Assembly (NCBI GenBank): GCA_001804865.1
Contig: MHBK01000027.1
Span: forward strand, 1-64,000
Reading direction: 5' to 3'
DNA length: 64,000 nucleotides
DNA from: Lentisphaerae bacterium GWF2_57_35
GTDB taxonomy: Bacteria; Verrucomicrobiota; Kiritimatiellia; CAIQIC01; GWF2-57-35
Shown here: in pieces, positions 54,837 through 63,418 of the stretch
Layout of the letters: every line of letters begins with the position of its first letter
Numbering within the stretch: the first letter of the stretch is position 1
Notes under the pieces: model-generated
Database searches by the model: none
What the model was told of the DNA's origin: nothing
Seen by the model: the letters and a program-made list of their open reading frames with translations, nothing else
Position numbers and translations under genes: made by a program

Positions 54837-54866
54837 TTGACACAGGCCATACAAGGTTTGTATATT
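54837..54866 (+). promoter_or_regulatory. Promoter and operator of the second antitoxin-toxin module
   Basis: TTGACA (54837-54842), 18-bp spacer, TATATT (54861-54866). The palindrome ATACAA-GGT-TTGTAT (54849-54863) overlaps the spacer and -10, as expected for an autorepressor site of a ribbon-helix-helix antitoxin. Start codon 54891 has GAGGTGA upstream. Confidence 0.75.
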
Positions 54867-54890
54867 GGCATCGCAACATGAGGTGAATGT

Positions 54891-55142
54891 ATGGGTAATG
54901 TGACCGTCAATATTTCGTTTCAGGACGCCTTGTTGAAAGAAATCGATGCCGAGGCTAAAAAGGAATCGCGAAGCCGGTCGGAGCTGCTTCGCGAAGCGGC
55001 AAGGAATTACGTACAGAAGCAGAAGAAATGGGAACGGCTTTTTGCTTTGGGCGACGGTCTTTCCAGGCGGAATAAGCTCAAACCAGAAGACGTAAACGGC
55101 GCCATCCGGAGCGTTCGCAAACAAAAGCGTGATCGTTCTTGA
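54891..55142 (+). CDS. CopG/ribbon-helix-helix antitoxin
   Basis: 83 residues. 'VTVNISFQDALLKEIDAEAK' and 'ESRSRSELLREAARNYVQKQ' form the ribbon-helix-helix DNA-binding domain; the C-terminal part is a basic toxin-binding tail. It overlaps the toxin start by 4 bp (TTGA). It has its own promoter inside the peptide transporter locus. Confidence 0.88.
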   Translation: MGNVTVNISFQDALLKEIDAEAKKESRSRSELLREAARNYVQKQKKWERLFALGDGLSRRNKLKPEDVNGAIRSVRKQKRDRS

Positions 55143-55546
55143 AGATCGTTTGCGATATCGACGTTTTGGCCTCCGGCGTGTTGTTTGGAGGGCATGCCCG
55201 TGAAATTCTTCATCGGGCGGCCCAGGGCAGCTTGACCAACTTTGTTACGCAAGCCATCTTGCAGGAAGTGGAAGAGGTCCTGCTCCGTCCGAAATTCGGG
55301 TTGAAGCCCGAACACGTTTTGCAGACGCTGGCTCTTTTTGCGGACACTTTTGAAATGGTTTGTCCAACATGCCGCATCGAGACGGTGAAAGCCGATCCGG
55401 ATGACAACATGATTCTCGAGGCGGCCGTTGCCGCTTCGGTCGATTATATAATTTCGGGAGACAAGCATTTGTTGAATTTGGGGAAGTATCGCGAAATCCA
55501 TATGGTCTCGCCGGCTGAATTCATGAACAAGAATGGCAATCCATAG
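55139..55546 (+). CDS. PIN-family toxin (COG1569-like)
   Basis: 135 residues from TTG 55139. 'MKIVCDIDVLASGVLFGGHA' carries the first Asp pair, 'TQAILQEVEEVLLRPKFGLK' the Glu, and 'ADPDDNMILEAAVAASVDYI' and 'ISGDKHLLNLGKYREI' the last acidic sites. Predicted endoribonuclease toxin. Its 3' end overlaps the OppF-like start, so that ATPase may be translated from the toxin transcript. Confidence 0.87.
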   Translation: MKIVCDIDVLASGVLFGGHAREILHRAAQGSLTNFVTQAILQEVEEVLLRPKFGLKPEHVLQTLALFADTFEMVCPTCRIETVKADPDDNMILEAAVAASVDYIISGDKHLLNLGKYREIHMVSPAEFMNKNGNP

Positions 55547-56540
55547 AATGGAATCCATTGTACAATCAAATACGCTGCTGGAAATCGAAGGCCTTCGGGT
55601 CTGGTTTCCGATTGTGCGCGGCGTGTTTTCGCGGGTGCGCGGACATATCAAGGCCGTGGACGGGGTGAGCCTTTTTATCAGGCGCGGCGAGACGGTGGGA
55701 CTGGTTGGCGAATCGGGGTGCGGCAAGACGACGCTCGGACGCGCGATCATGGGGCTTGAACAGGCCAGGGAAGGCCGGATCGTTTTCGATGGAAAAGACC
55801 TCTCGCATCGTCACTCCACGGCCGAGGCTCGTTTGTTGGCCCGGCGTCGGCAGATGATCTTTCAAGACCCGTATTCGTCGCTCAATCCACGTATGACCGT
55901 GTTGGACATCCTGACCGAAGGCATGGAGGAGCATGGGTTAATGGAAGGTTCGAAGGAAGAGTCTGCGTTGCGCCTGTTGAGCGACGTGGGCTTGGATCGA
56001 GCCATGCTGCATCGTTATCCGTTCGAGTTTTCCGGCGGGCAAAGGCAGCGGATCAGTATTGCCCGCGCCCTTTCGGTGCGGCCGGAATTTATTGTTTGCG
56101 ACGAGCCGATCAGCGCGCTGGACGTTTCCATCCAGGCTCAAATCATCAATCTCATGATGGAATTGCGGCAGAAATACTCTCTGTCGTATCTGTTCATCTC
56201 GCACGACTTGAGCGTGGTGCGGCATGTGGCGGATCGCGTGGCGGTGATGTATCTGGGGCGAATCGTGGAAGAAGGCCCCTCCGATGAAGTCATCGAAAAT
56301 CCGCTGCATCCCTACACGCAGGCCCTCATCTCGGCTGTGCCCGTGCCGGGCGAGGAAGGCCGCAAGCGCATTGTGCTCAAGGGCGATCTGCCTTCTCCGT
56401 CCAATCCGCCCAAAGGTTGCCCGTTTCATCCCCGTTGTCCGTACGCCATGAAGGTGTGCAAGGAAGTCGATCCTCCGCCCGCCCAGCGCGGCGCTCATCG
56501 CGTGAACTGTCATCTCCATCCGCCGGGGCCGGCTTCATGA
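55533..56540 (+). CDS. Oligopeptide ABC ATPase, OppF-like
   Basis: 335 residues from ATG 55533; ATG 55548 is an alternative starting just after the toxin stop. Walker A 'GLVGESGCGKTTLGRAIMGL', Q-loop 'QMIFQDPYSSLNPRMTVLDI', signature 'FSGGQRQRISIARALSVRPE', Walker B 'FIVCDEPISALDVS' and 'GCPFHPRCPYAMKVCKEVDP'. With the OppD-like protein it makes the ATPase pair for one or both permease pairs. The end overlaps the next permease start (ATGA). Confidence 0.92.
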   Translation: MAIHRMESIVQSNTLLEIEGLRVWFPIVRGVFSRVRGHIKAVDGVSLFIRRGETVGLVGESGCGKTTLGRAIMGLEQAREGRIVFDGKDLSHRHSTAEARLLARRRQMIFQDPYSSLNPRMTVLDILTEGMEEHGLMEGSKEESALRLLSDVGLDRAMLHRYPFEFSGGQRQRISIARALSVRPEFIVCDEPISALDVSIQAQIINLMMELRQKYSLSYLFISHDLSVVRHVADRVAVMYLGRIVEEGPSDEVIENPLHPYTQALISAVPVPGEEGRKRIVLKGDLPSPSNPPKGCPFHPRCPYAMKVCKEVDPPPAQRGAHRVNCHLHPPGPAS

Positions 56541-57835
56541 GTCGATACCTGTGGCGCAGAATCTTGCAGACGATCCCAACGGTCTTCGGCGTGGTGCTGA
56601 TTACCTTTGTGTTGTTCAACATCGTCGGCGGCAGTCCAGCGGGATTGATCCTGGGCAAAAATGTAACCCCAAAGGCGTTCGAAGAATTCGACGAGCAGCG
56701 CGGTTTTAACAAGCCGCTGCTGTTCGGCTCGTGGACGAAGACGCGCGCCTTGGAGGATGCCGATTTCAGAAATGGGCCGGGCGCTTTCAGAAATGTGCGG
56801 GGAGCGGTCTGGACGAATGGGGTTTTGACTTTGCCGCCGGGCCGATATCCTTTGCCGCTGGCGTTTGCGCTGAAGCCGTCCAGCGATTGGAAGCTAACGA
56901 TGGAAGGACGGGTTGCACCGGGGACATCGGTTTCGATTTTTCCAATGATTGGAAAAATTTCGGACGGTTTTTCCAATGATTGGAAAAAATTCGAGCTGAT
57001 TTTCCAATCATTGGAAAAGGCGCCGGAGATCGAAGTTGCGGGCGGTGTGCTCGAGCTGAAGGGTGTTCAACTGCGCCGCAAGACGGCTCATTTCTTCGAT
57101 TCGCAATTTGTGTTTTATCTGCGGCAGCTCGTGCGGTTCGATTTCGGGATTTCGAGCAGTTTGAATCAGCCGGTGGCGCAATTGTTGAAGGCGGGGATTT
57201 GGCCGTCGTTGGCGTTGACCGTTCCGATTTTTGTAATTGAGCTGATTTTGTCGTTGGTGCTTTCGTTGGTGTGCGCGTTTTTCAGGAACCGGTTTCCGGA
57301 TCGGCTGCTGGTGTTTATTTCCGTGGCCTTGATGAGCATCAACTACCTGGTTTGGATCGTGGCGGGGCAATACTGGCTGGCCTTTAAATGGGGGTGGTTT
57401 CCAGTTTGGGGGTTCGAGTCGTGGCGGTATCTGATGCTGCCGGTGCTGATTGGCGTCATCAGCGGCCTGGGCGTGAATGTGCGTTTTTATCGCACGATCA
57501 TGCTGGACGAGATGTATCGGGATTACGTGCGAACCGCTTTCGCCAAGGGCGTCAGCCGGTCGGGGGTTTTGTTCAAGCATGTGTTGAAGAATGCGATGAT
57601 TCCGGTGGTGACGAACGTGGTGATTGCGATTCCGTTTTTATATACCGGCAGCTTGTTGCTGGAGAGCTTCTTTGGAATTCCGGGGCTGGGATATTTGGGC
57701 GTGAATGCCATCAATTCGCGGGATGTCGATGTGGTGCGTGCGATTGTTTTGATCGGGTCGATGCTTTTTGTGGTTACGAATTTGATTACGGATATCCTTT
57801 ATGCGCGGCTGGACCCGCGGGTGAGGTTTGAATGA
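56537..57835 (+). CDS. DppB/OppB-like ABC permease with palindrome-encoded insert
   Basis: 432 residues from ATG 56537. 'LWRRILQTIPTVFGVVLITF', 'FNIVGGSPAGLILGKNVTP' and the EAA loop 'MYRDYVRTAFAKGVSRSGVL' identify the OppB type. Between the first helix and the rest lies a ~150-residue external region. Inside it, residues ~134-161 are encoded by three 31-bp-phased palindromes: 'SIFPMIGKIS', 'DGFSNDWKKFE' and 'LIFQSLEKAP', the same palindrome read in three frames. The insert keeps the reading frame and contains no stop. Start and end overlap neighbours by 4 bp. Confidence 0.88.
   Translation: MSRYLWRRILQTIPTVFGVVLITFVLFNIVGGSPAGLILGKNVTPKAFEEFDEQRGFNKPLLFGSWTKTRALEDADFRNGPGAFRNVRGAVWTNGVLTLPPGRYPLPLAFALKPSSDWKLTMEGRVAPGTSVSIFPMIGKISDGFSNDWKKFELIFQSLEKAPEIEVAGGVLELKGVQLRRKTAHFFDSQFVFYLRQLVRFDFGISSSLNQPVAQLLKAGIWPSLALTVPIFVIELILSLVLSLVCAFFRNRFPDRLLVFISVALMSINYLVWIVAGQYWLAFKWGWFPVWGFESWRYLMLPVLIGVISGLGVNVRFYRTIMLDEMYRDYVRTAFAKGVSRSGVLFKHVLKNAMIPVVTNVVIAIPFLYTGSLLLESFFGIPGLGYLGVNAINSRDVDVVRAIVLIGSMLFVVTNLITDILYARLDPRVRFE
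56936..57019. repeat. Array of three 31-bp-phased CCAAT-ATTGG palindromes, intragenic
   Basis: Cores CCAATGATTGG at 56942-56952 and 56973-56983, and CCAATCATTGG at 57004-57014. The centres are exactly 31 bp apart. Each core is flanked by T-runs and A-runs. Since 31 is not a multiple of three, each copy is read in a different frame of the permease gene. Confidence 0.88.
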
Positions 57836-58752
57836 AATCCGCGCCGCTTGAACCATCGAAGCCGGAGCCGGGGATCAGCCTGAGGGCGGACGCCTGGCGG
57901 CGGCTCCGGAAAAGCCGGCTGGCCTTGGTCTGCCTCGCGTTGGTGGCTGTATATGCCGCGATGGCGCTGTATGGGGAGGGCGTCTATTATTGGTTCCAGT
58001 ACCAGGATCGCACGCCGCCGTATCAACTGCAAAATCTCAGCGTGCGGTATCAGGCGCCGAATCTTTTGTCGGCTCATCCGCTGGGAACGGACGGTTTGGG
58101 GCGCGACGTGTTGCAGCGGTTGGTGCAGGGGACGCGCATTGCATTTCGAGTCGGGCTGGCGACGTCGATGATCGCCATTCCGATTGGGGTTTTGTTGGGC
58201 TGCCTGGCGGGATATTTTGGCGGAAAGACGGACGATGTGATTGTGTGGATCTATTCGACGTTCGCCTCGATCCCGGGGTTGTTGTTCATTCTGGCGATTG
58301 CGATGGTGGTGGGGCGGGGGTTGATGGGCGTCTACCTGGGCATTGGCCTGACGACCTGGGTCGGGCTGTGCCGGCTGGTGCGGGCGGAGGTGATGAAGCA
58401 CCGCACGCGTCCGTATGTGCTGGCGGCGCGCGCGCTGGGGATGGGGCCGTTTCGGATTATCTTCAATCATATCCTTCCCAACATTTTTCATGTGGTCATT
58501 GTGACCTTTACGTTGCGCTTTCCGGCATCCATTGGGACGGAAGTTTTCATGAGCTTTCTGGGGATTGGCGTGCAGGGCGAGCCTTCCTGGGGCACGATGA
58601 TCAGCAGCGCCCGGCTGCGCCTGTGGCAGGGCATCTGGTGGGAGATGACGTTTGTGACGCTGGCTATTTTTGGAATTGTGCTGGCTTTTAATCTTCTGGG
58701 CGATGCTTTGCGCGATGCGTTGGATCCGCGGTTGCGAACCTCGGAATCTTGA
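57832..58752 (+). CDS. DppC/OppC-like ABC permease
   Basis: 306 residues. 'AWRRLRKSRLALVCLALVAV' is the OppC N-terminal helix; 'AHPLGTDGLGRDVLQRLVQG', 'YFGGKTDDVIVWIYSTFASI' and the EAA-like 'VMKHRTRPYVLAARALGMGP' are conserved. It starts within the preceding stop (ATGA). With the preceding permease it forms the second channel of the locus, likely for the lipoprotein receptor at 46315. Confidence 0.92.
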   Translation: MKSAPLEPSKPEPGISLRADAWRRLRKSRLALVCLALVAVYAAMALYGEGVYYWFQYQDRTPPYQLQNLSVRYQAPNLLSAHPLGTDGLGRDVLQRLVQGTRIAFRVGLATSMIAIPIGVLLGCLAGYFGGKTDDVIVWIYSTFASIPGLLFILAIAMVVGRGLMGVYLGIGLTTWVGLCRLVRAEVMKHRTRPYVLAARALGMGPFRIIFNHILPNIFHVVIVTFTLRFPASIGTEVFMSFLGIGVQGEPSWGTMISSARLRLWQGIWWEMTFVTLAIFGIVLAFNLLGDALRDALDPRLRTSES

Positions 58753-58773
58753 TCTTTACCCGTGCCTTAAATC

Positions 58774-59034
58774 TTATCTTAAAGGATCGATTTTTTCCAA
58801 GGGTTGCTGTTCGTTCGCCTTGTGCCAATCGTTCAATAGTTCTTGCTGATGGAGCGAGGTCCATTCCATTACAAGGCCCAGAGCCCGAGGCGAAAGACGC
58901 CCGGTGAAGACCGAAAGTGTGGTGATGTCGATTAAGGCTTCCTCTTCGCCGTAATAAGCGTGGAAATGTGGAGGGTTGTGATCATCCCAAAACATCTTGA
59001 TTACAATCCCAAAAAATCTGGAAATTTCAGGCAT
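58774..59034 (-). CDS. DUF4160 protein
   Basis: 86 residues. 'MPEISRFFGIVIKMFWDDHN' then 'PPHFHAYYGEEEALIDITTL' is the DUF4160 signature with conserved His residues; 'RALGLVMEWTSLHQQELLND' closes the domain. It overlaps the DUF2442 gene by 8 bp. DUF4160/DUF2442 neighbours are widespread and have been proposed as toxin-antitoxin-like pairs; activity is not known to me. Confidence 0.88.
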   Translation of the reverse strand: MPEISRFFGIVIKMFWDDHNPPHFHAYYGEEEALIDITTLSVFTGRLSPRALGLVMEWTSLHQQELLNDWHKANEQQPLEKIDPLR

Positions 59035-59311
59035 GAGCCGGTTGGTGTTTGAGAACTGGAAAAACGTCCTCAGGTTTCTTTCCCGTTGCTTTCAAATAGA
59101 GGGAATCAGGGCAAAGGTCCACTTGATTTTCCCAAACAAGTTCGCCCGTCGATCCAACCTTTACCTTTCGAAACTCGCCATAGTCTTTCCAGAATGCGAA
59201 GACCCCGTGACCGGCCAGATTCGAAAGATCAACTGTCCCTCGAGTGCCGTCATTAAACAGCAACGCAACACGATACCCATCGAGTATTTCCACTGCCATT
59301 ACCTTATACAT
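59027..59311 (-). CDS. DUF2442 protein
   Basis: 94 residues. 'VMAVEILDGYRVALLFNDGT', 'GTVDLSNLAGHGVFAFWKDY' and 'VWENQVDLCPDSLYLKATGK' match DUF2442. It is the first gene of the two-gene unit, with AAGGAAG upstream of ATG 59311. A stand-alone regulatory or antitoxin-like role is possible. Confidence 0.88.
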   Translation of the reverse strand: MYKVMAVEILDGYRVALLFNDGTRGTVDLSNLAGHGVFAFWKDYGEFRKVKVGSTGELVWENQVDLCPDSLYLKATGKKPEDVFPVLKHQPAHA

Positions 59312-59336
59312 TTGCTGCTTCCTTCATATTGCGGAT

Positions 59337-59365
59337 AATGTACCACAATGGCTTTGGTTGTGCAA
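59337..59365 (-). promoter_or_regulatory. Promoter of the DUF2442-DUF4160 pair
   Basis: On the minus strand TTGCAC (59360-59365), 17-bp spacer, TACATT (59337-59342). It predicts a leader of about 20 nt before ATG 59311. Confidence 0.6.
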
Positions 59366-59484
59366 TCAACCTAGAGGATTAGGCCTCAACAAAAGAAAAA
59401 AAGAAAAAGAAAAGAAACACAGAAAAATACTCCGAGGGTTTTTCCGATGGTTGACGTTTAACTTAGTAGAAAGGCGAATGGGAT

Positions 59485-59763
59485 ATGAAACCGGAAGACA
59501 ATTTGAGTAAACTTTTGAAGCAATGGCGGGGGATTCAGCCGGCGGCGGATTTTGAGGCCAAGGTTTGGGCTCGGATTCGGGCGGCGGAAGAGGTTCCTTC
59601 GTTTTTCCGGCAACAAATTTTAGCGGCGGCAGCCTCGATTATTCTGGCTTTGGGGATAGGTTTAGGGGCGGGGATTTTGCGGGGAGGACAGGCGGTCGAG
59701 GACGTGCGTCTGGGAACCATTTCGGGCGATTACGCGAAGCTGGTGCAGGGAGGTGCGCGATGA
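59485..59763 (+). CDS. Small membrane protein at the head of the metal-efflux operon
   Basis: 92 residues. A soluble N-terminal helix region ('NLSKLLKQWRGIQPAADFEA', 'KVWARIRAAEEV') is followed by one membrane helix (about 43-66, 'QQILAAAASIILALGIGLGA') and a short outer tail. The plan is that of a small anti-sigma factor, but no ECF sigma gene is adjacent. The stop overlaps the next start by 4 bp. Confidence 0.65.
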   Translation: MKPEDNLSKLLKQWRGIQPAADFEAKVWARIRAAEEVPSFFRQQILAAAASIILALGIGLGAGILRGGQAVEDVRLGTISGDYAKLVQGGAR

Positions 59764-60236
59764 AGCAGTATCTTTTGATCCCTCTGATTTCGGCGGCGTT
59801 GGCGGCTATTGCGGCGTGGGGGGTAGTGAGTTGGCAAGCTGTATCGGAGGTGGATCCGGTCCATGACGAGGCGTGGTTGAGCCGGAAGCTGGAGCTTTCA
59901 GAGCAGCAACGGGAGCAACTGAAAGTCATATCGGCGGCCTATCGCGCGAACATGATTGAATGCATGTCGCTTCAATGTGCGGCCCGATGCCAGATGGGAG
60001 GCCGGGTTTTTGAGCCGGGTGTCGCCGAAGTGGAATTGGAACCGGCGATGGAGAAGTCGGTGCAGGCCCTGCTGGAGGCCGAACGCGCTACTTTGCGGCA
60101 TTTCCGCAAGATTCATTCCATTCTTACGCCGGAGCAGCAGGCGAAGTTCGAACCCATGATCCGGAAGTGCATCTGCGGGACGATGTCCGAGGGCTCGGCC
60201 TGCGCGAAGCCGCAGGAAGTAGGGGATAAGCCATGA
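59760..60236 (+). CDS. Periplasmic Spy/CpxP-like metal-sensing protein
   Basis: 158 residues from ATG 59760. The signal or anchor helix is residues 3-26. Two LTxxQ-type motifs are present: 'LSEQQREQLKVISAAYR' (about 48-64) and 'LTPEQQAKFEPMI' (about 121-133), with helices between them. Unlike Spy it has seven or more cysteines ('ECMSLQCAARC' and 'KCICGTMSEGSAC') that could bind Cu, Ag or Zn. Overlaps the next start by 4 bp. Confidence 0.75.
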   Translation: MKQYLLIPLISAALAAIAAWGVVSWQAVSEVDPVHDEAWLSRKLELSEQQREQLKVISAAYRANMIECMSLQCAARCQMGGRVFEPGVAEVELEPAMEKSVQALLEAERATLRHFRKIHSILTPEQQAKFEPMIRKCICGTMSEGSACAKPQEVGDKP

Positions 60237-61453
60237 AGGTGCTGTCTTTCTTAGCGATGGTGTTGTGCACGACCGGTTACGCGGCGGAGTTGTCCGTGGA
60301 GGAAATGGCGGCCGCGGCCCTCGCCGACAATCCTCAATTGCGGGCAGCCCGCGAGCAGTGGGCGGCGATGGGGGAGAAGCCGGCGCAGGAGCGCGCCTTG
60401 CCGAACCCGATGTTTACATTTGGCGGCATGGATGCGGCGGATCGATTTCCCGGAATCGAAGAGAAACGCTATCAAGTGGAGCAGACTTTCCCCTGGCTGG
60501 GCAAGCGGGGGTTGCGAGGAAGGATTGCGGAGAGGGAAGCCGAAGGAATGCGTTACGAGTATGAAGCGATGCGCCGGGAAATCGTCATGCAAGTCCGGGA
60601 AACCTTTTACGAGTTGGCGGCCATTCGCAAGTCGTTGGCGATTGTCCGTGAAGAAGAATCCGTGCTGAAGCAAATGGCGCAAATTGCGGAAACGAAATAT
60701 ACCGCCGCGGAAGTCAGCCAGCAGGATATCGCCAAGGCGCAATCTGAACTATCCATGTTGCGCGGGCGGTTTTTGGAGTTGGAGGCGCAAGATACGACGT
60801 TGTCTTCGCGGCTGAACACGCTGGCGAATCGGCCGGTCGAGACTCCCGTTGAATTGGCGGCGCCGGTTCGCCCGGCAAAGGTCGGCGAGTTGGCGCCGTT
60901 GCTGGCCTCCGTCGATACGAATCGCCCGGAAATTGCGGCGGCGCGGACCCGCCTTGAGCAAAGCGGCCTCACGCGCTCGCTCATGCGCAAGGAATACCTG
61001 CCGGATCTGAGAGCCGGGTTCGAGTACCGGGAATTGCCGGACGAGAACATGGCTATGTTTATGGTGGGCGTCGACCTGCCGATCTGGCTGAACAAGAATG
61101 CGGCCGGCGTGCGGGAATCGGTACGACAGGCGGCGGCCGCGCAGGCCGCCTTCGAAGCCGCTCAACGCGCCGCGACGTTCGATGTCCGGGATGCCTGGTT
61201 TAAATTGCATAATGCGCAACGCACCGTTGAATTGTACGAGAAGGAACTCTTGCCGCAGGCGGAGCTGCGATTTCGCGCCAGCGAAGCCGGCTATAGGGCC
61301 GGCCAGGTGGATTTCATCGATTTGCTCGAAAGCGAACGATTTCTCCTTAATGCCCGGCTGATGCTGGCCATGGCCGAAGGCAATGTGGGGATGCAAAGTG
61401 CGCGGCTGGAGCGGGCCATGGGAACAAATGTGGACAGCGATCGTTCAGAGTAA
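60233..61453 (+). CDS. Outer-membrane efflux protein (TolC/CusC family)
   Basis: 406 residues with signal peptide (residues 1-17, MKVLSFLAMVLCTTGYA). Long alpha-helical hairpins: 'AALADNPQLRAAREQWAAMG', 'TKYTAAEVSQQDIAKAQSEL' and 'EAGYRAGQVDFIDLLESERF' are OEP repeats. The trimer forms the outer-membrane tunnel for the RND pump encoded downstream. Lacks the N-terminal lipobox of CusC. Confidence 0.9.
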   Translation: MKVLSFLAMVLCTTGYAAELSVEEMAAAALADNPQLRAAREQWAAMGEKPAQERALPNPMFTFGGMDAADRFPGIEEKRYQVEQTFPWLGKRGLRGRIAEREAEGMRYEYEAMRREIVMQVRETFYELAAIRKSLAIVREEESVLKQMAQIAETKYTAAEVSQQDIAKAQSELSMLRGRFLELEAQDTTLSSRLNTLANRPVETPVELAAPVRPAKVGELAPLLASVDTNRPEIAAARTRLEQSGLTRSLMRKEYLPDLRAGFEYRELPDENMAMFMVGVDLPIWLNKNAAGVRESVRQAAAAQAAFEAAQRAATFDVRDAWFKLHNAQRTVELYEKELLPQAELRFRASEAGYRAGQVDFIDLLESERFLLNARLMLAMAEGNVGMQSARLERAMGTNVDSDRSE

Positions 61454-61462
61454 AGGACCCTT

Positions 61463-63418
61463 ATGAAAAGAAAAACGGTTATCCTCGTTCTCGCAAGTTT
61501 GGCGTTGGGTTTGATCTTGGGACGGATCTTCCTTGCGCCTTCGGCGCCCCGCCATGACGCTAACGAAAACACCGCGGTTTCAACGGCTGCGAAGGCGCAG
61601 ATTTGGACCTGCTCGATGCATCCGCAGATTCGTAAGCCGCAGCCCGGCCAATGCCCGCTTTGCGGGATGGATCTTATTCCGGTCAGCACCGGGGCATCGG
61701 AAGCGGATGAAGGACCGCGCGAAATAGTCTTATCGAAGAATGCCCGAAAGCTGGCCGAGGTAGAAACGACGCCGGTGGTGAGGCGGTTTGCGGATGTGGA
61801 TATCCGGTTGGTCGGCAAGATCCGATTCGATGAAACCAGGTTGGCTTCCATCGTTTCGCGTGTTCCCGGACGGATTGACCGGCTCTACGCCAACGTAACG
61901 GGCACCCGGGTCAATCGCGGCGAGCATCTGGCCGACCTCTACAGCCCCGAATTGATTTCGGCTCAGCAGGAACTGCTCCAGGCGATTCAAGCCTCCGGCG
62001 AAGCCGGCGCAAGCGGGCTGACCTCGTCGCTCGTAGCGGCGACTCGAGAGAAGCTGCGCTTGTGGGGATTTTCTACGGAACAAATTGCCGAAATCGAAAC
62101 CAGCCGGAAGATCAAGGATCATCTGACCTTTTTGGCTCCGATCGGCGGGATTGTGATCGAGAAAGAGGCGTTGGAAGGCATGAGCGTGGAGACGGGGATG
62201 CGTCTTTTCTCTCTGGCCGATTTGAGCGCGGTATGGGTTACGTTGGACGCTTATGAATCCGACTTGATGCGGCTCCGATATGGCCAGCAAGTCGATTTCG
62301 AGGTGGAAGCATATCCCGGCGAGACCTTTCATGGCACGATTGCCTTCATCGATCCGGTGCTCGATGCGATGACCCGGACCGTGAAAGTGCGCGTCAATGC
62401 GGCCAATCCCGAGGGACGGCTGAAGCCCGAGATGTTTGTGCGCGCCGTGGTTCATGCGCGAGTGGCGGAAGGGGGCATTGTATCCGTTCCGGATTTGGAG
62501 GGGAAATGGTCGTGCACAATGCATCCGGAGGTGATTGCCGATCAACCGGGGCCGTGCCCCGTTTGCGAAATGCCCCTCGTTCCGATCCGCGAAGTGGTTA
62601 ACGGCGACGCCCGTGCGTCCATCGAGCCGCCGCTGCTGATTCCCGCTTCGGCGCCATTGATAACCGGGACGCGGGCCATTGTGTACGTCGCGCAGCCGGG
62701 CGACGAAGGCCGGTTTGAGGGGCGCGAAATTGTCCTGGGGCCCCGCGCCGGCGATTTTTATGTGGTGAACGAAGGGCTTGAGGAGGGGGAATTGGTGGTC
62801 ACGCGCGGCAGTTTCAAGATCGACAGCTCGCTGCAAATCCAAGGCAAGGCGAGCATGATGGGCGAGGGCGGTCAGCCGGTCAGCGGCCATGAACACGGGG
62901 CCGCAAAACCGGCCGCTGCTGCGAAGAAGGCGCCTGAAGAAGCCGTGTCCTTGACGGAGCCGGTGAAGATGCAAATGAAACAGTTCGTCGATCGGCTCGC
63001 CGGGTTGGCGGATGCATTGGCTTCCGACGATTTCGACAAGGCCCAAAAAGCAGCCCAAAACGTGAAGGCCGTCATGGCGCAAGTGGACATGGGGCTTCTG
63101 CCTCAGACTATCCATGAGCCGTGGATGAACGTATTGCCCGGAATGAACGAGTTGGTTCAAGCGCCGGATCTCGCGCGGATGCGTGAGCGGTTTGCGCCGT
63201 TCAGTGAAGCGGCTCGACCGTTGATTCGGGCGCTGGGCGCCGAGAACATCGGGCCGGCGTACGTGTTGCGTTGCCCCATGGCTTTCGACAATAAAGGGGC
63301 GGTCTGGGTTTATCGCACGGAAGACGTTCGTAATCCCTATTTCGGCGCCGCGATGTTGAGGTGCGGCTCCACGGTGGAAGCGCTGGGGGATAAATCGGAG
63401 GAGCATCGTCATGAGTGA
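61463..63418 (+). CDS. CusB-like membrane fusion protein with two heavy-metal-binding domains
   Basis: 651 residues. A signal anchor lies at residues 5-24. The first YHS-like metal-binding domain is about 47-75 ('WTCSMHPQIRKPQPGQCPLC'). The adaptor part runs about 90-330, with 'PGRIDRLYANVTGTRVNRGE' and 'FLAPIGGIVIEKEALEGMSV'. A second domain ('WSCTMHPEVIADQPGPCPVC') sits at about 348-375, in the middle of the protein. The C-terminal ~130 residues resemble DUF3347-type periplasmic domains ('MKQFVDRLAGLADALASDDF'). Links RND pump and outer-membrane tunnel and probably delivers Cu/Ag. Overlaps the pump gene by 8 bp. Confidence 0.88.
   Translation: MKRKTVILVLASLALGLILGRIFLAPSAPRHDANENTAVSTAAKAQIWTCSMHPQIRKPQPGQCPLCGMDLIPVSTGASEADEGPREIVLSKNARKLAEVETTPVVRRFADVDIRLVGKIRFDETRLASIVSRVPGRIDRLYANVTGTRVNRGEHLADLYSPELISAQQELLQAIQASGEAGASGLTSSLVAATREKLRLWGFSTEQIAEIETSRKIKDHLTFLAPIGGIVIEKEALEGMSVETGMRLFSLADLSAVWVTLDAYESDLMRLRYGQQVDFEVEAYPGETFHGTIAFIDPVLDAMTRTVKVRVNAANPEGRLKPEMFVRAVVHARVAEGGIVSVPDLEGKWSCTMHPEVIADQPGPCPVCEMPLVPIREVVNGDARASIEPPLLIPASAPLITGTRAIVYVAQPGDEGRFEGREIVLGPRAGDFYVVNEGLEEGELVVTRGSFKIDSSLQIQGKASMMGEGGQPVSGHEHGAAKPAAAAKKAPEEAVSLTEPVKMQMKQFVDRLAGLADALASDDFDKAQKAAQNVKAVMAQVDMGLLPQTIHEPWMNVLPGMNELVQAPDLARMRERFAPFSEAARPLIRALGAENIGPAYVLRCPMAFDNKGAVWVYRTEDVRNPYFGAAMLRCGSTVEALGDKSEEHRHE

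Noticed and set aside
56936..57019. CRISPR-like array of palindromes
   Set aside because: Only three units, spacers are part of the permease reading frame, and no cas genes are nearby.
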